In this document: in pieces, positions 5,121 through 6,498 of the stretch
How the letters are laid out: every line of letters starts with the position of its first letter
Numbering within the stretch: the stretch's first letter is position 1
Source: JAMXLO01 sp041487355
GTDB taxonomy: Bacteria; Pseudomonadota; Alphaproteobacteria; Acetobacterales; Acetobacteraceae
Direction: 5' to 3'
NCBI GenBank assembly: GCA_041487355.1
Contig: JBGPND010000259.1
Span: 1-6,498, forward strand
DNA: 6,498 nucleotides
Notes under the pieces: model-generated
Seen by the model: the letters and a program-made list of their open reading frames with translations, nothing else
The model's database searches: none
Told to the model about the DNA's origin: nothing
Program-made: the position numbers and the translations under genes

Positions 5121-6175
5121 GAAGCCGCACGCGTTTCTAGCGCATCGAGCGGCCAGCGCGGCCGAGGCGCGAAATCCAGCCCGTCCACCAAGCCCAGCCG
5201 CAGCCGCTCCACCCCCGTCCAGGCGACCATCACCGCGTTGTCCGTGCACAGCCGCACCGGCGGCGCGACCAGTGCGAACCCCGCCGCCTCCGCTGTCTCG
5301 GTCAGCGTCGCCCGCACCGTCCCATTTGCCGCCACGCCCCCGGCCACCACCAGCAGCCGCGCGTCCGGTGCGCGGCTCCGCATCATCCCCATTGCATGCG
5401 CGGCGCGGTCTGCCAGCACCTCGGCGACCGCGCGCTGGAAGCTTGCGGCGATGTCCGCCGCCGCCTGGATCGGCAACGCTCCCGCCCCGTGCCGCGCCAC
5501 CTCCTGCGCCACCGCCGTCTTCAACCCGGAGAAGCTGAAATCGCAGCCGGGCCGCCCCAGCAGCGGCCGCGGGAACGCATATCTCCGAGCGTCGCCTCCC
5601 GCCGCCAGCTTCTCGAGCGCCGGCCCGCCTGGCCAGCCCAGGCCAAGCAGTTTTGCGACTTTGTCGAACGCCTCGCCGACCGCATCGTCCATCGTGCCGC
5701 CCAGTCGCGCATGGCGTCCGACCCCTTCGACCGCGACGCACTGGCAGTGGCCGCCCGAGACCAACAGCAGCAGATACGGAAATTTGGCCCCGCCCGGCAC
5801 CAACCCGGGCAGGCGGGCAGTCAGCGCATGCGCCTCCAGATGGTTCACCGCCACGTAGGGCAGCCGGCGCGCGATCGCGATCCCCTTGGCGAACTGGCTG
5901 CCGACGATCAGCCCGCCGATCAGCCCCGGTCCGCCGCTCGCCGCCACGCCGCCGAGTTCGGCAAAGCCGACACCGGCGCGCGTCATCACGCGCCGCACCT
6001 GTTCCGGCAGGAAGGCCAGATGCGCCCGCGCGGCAATCTCCGGCACCACGCCGCCATAGGGCGCATGCTCGCTTTCCTGGCTCAGCACGGACTCCGCCAG
6101 CACATGCCCGGACTCGTCGAGCACCGCCGCTGCCGTCTCGTCGCAGGAACTCTCGATGCCCAGCACCGGGCCCAT
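5117..6175 (-). CDS. tsaD: tRNA N6-threonylcarbamoyladenosine transferase subunit TsaD
   Basis: TsaD (formerly Gcp/YgjD) transfers threonylcarbamoyl from its AMP ester to A37 of ANN-decoding tRNAs, working with TsaB and TsaE in the cytoplasm. The 352-residue product is full length. LGIESSCDETAAAV (5-18) opens the ASKHA fold, YGGVVPEIAARAH (40-52) follows, NHLEAH (111-116) supplies the metal-binding H112 and H116, SGGH (140-143) and GEAFDKVAKLLGLGWPGGP (167-185) are nucleotide-site segments, FSFSGLKTAV (213-222) and GGVAAN (279-284) follow, and TDN (311-313) supplies the third metal ligand D312. ATG 6175-6173 is chosen because the family begins 3-8 residues before GIESSCDET; sequence further upstream overlaps hemC antisense. 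A weak ribosome binding site (AAGGTGGGA) lies 9-12 nt upstream. It is divergent from hemC and first gene of the tsaD-rlmJ-gpsA operon. Confidence 0.97.
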   Translation of the reverse strand: MGPVLGIESSCDETAAAVLDESGHVLAESVLSQESEHAPYGGVVPEIAARAHLAFLPEQVRRVMTRAGVGFAELGGVAASGGPGLIGGLIVGSQFAKGIAIARRLPYVAVNHLEAHALTARLPGLVPGGAKFPYLLLLVSGGHCQCVAVEGVGRHARLGGTMDDAVGEAFDKVAKLLGLGWPGGPALEKLAAGGDARRYAFPRPLLGRPGCDFSFSGLKTAVAQEVARHGAGALPIQAAADIAASFQRAVAEVLADRAAHAMGMMRSRAPDARLLVVAGGVAANGTVRATLTETAEAAGFALVAPPVRLCTDNAVMVAWTGVERLRLGLVDGLDFAPRPRWPLDALETRAAS

Positions 6176-6226
6176 CCGTATTAATCCCACCTTTTCACAG
6201 CCCTGCCAGAGTAATAGGACGCAGCC
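6176..6226. promoter_or_regulatory. Divergent tsaD/hemC intergenic region
   Basis: Only 51 bases separate the two divergent start codons, so at least one promoter probably overlaps coding sequence. AGGA at 6216-6219 lies 7 nt before the hemC ATG and is a good ribosome binding site. On the other strand AAGGTGGGA (6193-6185) serves tsaD. ATTAAT at 6180-6185 is a small palindrome in otherwise GC-rich DNA. I see no confident -35/-10 pair with 16-18-bp spacing on either strand. Confidence 0.5.
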
Positions 6227-6498
6227 ATGACCGCCGCCATGCCGCCATCGCACCCCTCCGCGGGAATGCAGCACCCACGGGTGAAGCCGCATACCCGCGC
6301 CCTGCCGCTGCGCGTCGGCACCCGCGGCTCGCCGCTGGCGCTGATCCAGACCCGCGGCTTCCTCGACGTGCTGATCCGGTTCTGCCCGGTGCTGCGCAAT
6401 ATGGATGTGTTCGAGGAGCATGCCATCCGCACCACCGGCGATGCGGTGCAGGACCGCCGCCTGGCGGAGATCGGCGGCAAGGGGCTGTTCGCCAAGGA
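6227..6498 (+). CDS. hemC: Hydroxymethylbilane synthase (porphobilinogen deaminase), 5' part
   Basis: HemC joins four porphobilinogen units into hydroxymethylbilane in heme and corrinoid synthesis, using a dipyrromethane cofactor. The window holds the first 90 codons. LRVGTRGSPLALIQT (residues 29-43) is the conserved N-terminal motif, and IRTTGDAVQDRRLAEIGGKG (69-88) is the substrate and cofactor-binding segment containing the catalytic aspartate region (TxGD); GLFAK follows, where the window ends. The cofactor-binding cysteine lies in the missing part. ATG 6227-6229 is selected by AGGA 7 nt upstream. This gives about 28 residues before the family core, so the ATGs at 6239 or 6266 are alternatives. 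It is divergent from tsaD. Confidence 0.93.
   Translation, partial: MTAAMPPSHPSAGMQHPRVKPHTRALPLRVGTRGSPLALIQTRGFLDVLIRFCPVLRNMDVFEEHAIRTTGDAVQDRRLAEIGGKGLFAK

Noticed and set aside
5121..5741. N-terminal extension of the rlmJ frame into tsaD
   Set aside because: The added sequence is Arg/Gly-rich shadow frame of tsaD, and RlmJ starts at (M)NYRHAFHAGN.
3828..5858. 676-codon open frame on the plus strand, antisense to gpsA, rlmJ and tsaD
   Set aside because: It is antisense to three well-supported genes and its translation is low-complexity A/R/S/G-rich, as expected from a shadow frame in high-GC DNA.
6176..6421. Upstream extension of tsaD by 82 codons
   Set aside because: It would run antisense through hemC, and TsaD proteins begin just before GIESSCDET.
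1..6498. tRNA, rRNA or CRISPR features
   Set aside because: No cloverleaf-like segment, rRNA-like stretch or regularly spaced repeat array was seen on either strand.

Overview
The window is very GC-rich DNA. Five of its genes are easily recognised housekeeping genes of a high-GC alphaproteobacterium, most likely from the Rhodospirillales/Acetobacteraceae. The placement rests on protein style, on the hemC <-> tsaD divergent pair with gpsA behind tsaD, and on two dispersed palindromic repeats of kinds familiar from alphaproteobacterial genomes. The genus cannot be named from the sequence alone.

Right and middle part (about 1,600-6,498) is the conserved core. A divergent pair sits near the right edge. 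hemC (tetrapyrrole synthesis) runs rightwards and is cut by the window end. tsaD (tRNA t6A37 synthesis) runs leftwards and heads a tight minus-strand operon: tsaD overlaps rlmJ (23S rRNA m6A2030 methyltransferase) by 4 nt, and rlmJ overlaps gpsA (glycerol-3-phosphate dehydrogenase) by 8 nt. After a 151-nt gap that holds a perfect 43-bp-arm palindrome comes murJ (lipid II flippase), on the same strand. These genes supply translation (t6A, rRNA methylation), phospholipid precursor (G3P), cell wall precursor export and heme. They look co-transcribed rather than devoted to one pathway.

Left part (1-about 1,600) is accessory DNA. At the 3' end of murJ the composition changes: hand-counted 60-base lines fall from about 72% GC inside murJ to 47-55% in part of the next gene. 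The murJ frame has no stop codon. It runs in frame through a short linker into a complete 300-residue DUF3800-like protein, so the DNA encodes either an 836-residue MurJ-DUF3800 fusion or a separate DUF3800 gene with its own start and Shine-Dalgarno at 1,587. Beyond its stop lies a small, broken toxin-antitoxin pair: a VapB-like antitoxin with a doubtful start, whose end overlaps the first 16 codons of a PIN-domain VapC toxin. The toxin frame is lost at about 361, where repeat-rich sequence resembling an insertion-sequence end begins. The remaining 300 bases hold no convincing gene, only two palindromic or direct-repeat features. The left third is best read as a decayed mobile or accessory insertion next to murJ. 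The most notable feature is the in-frame fusion it created.
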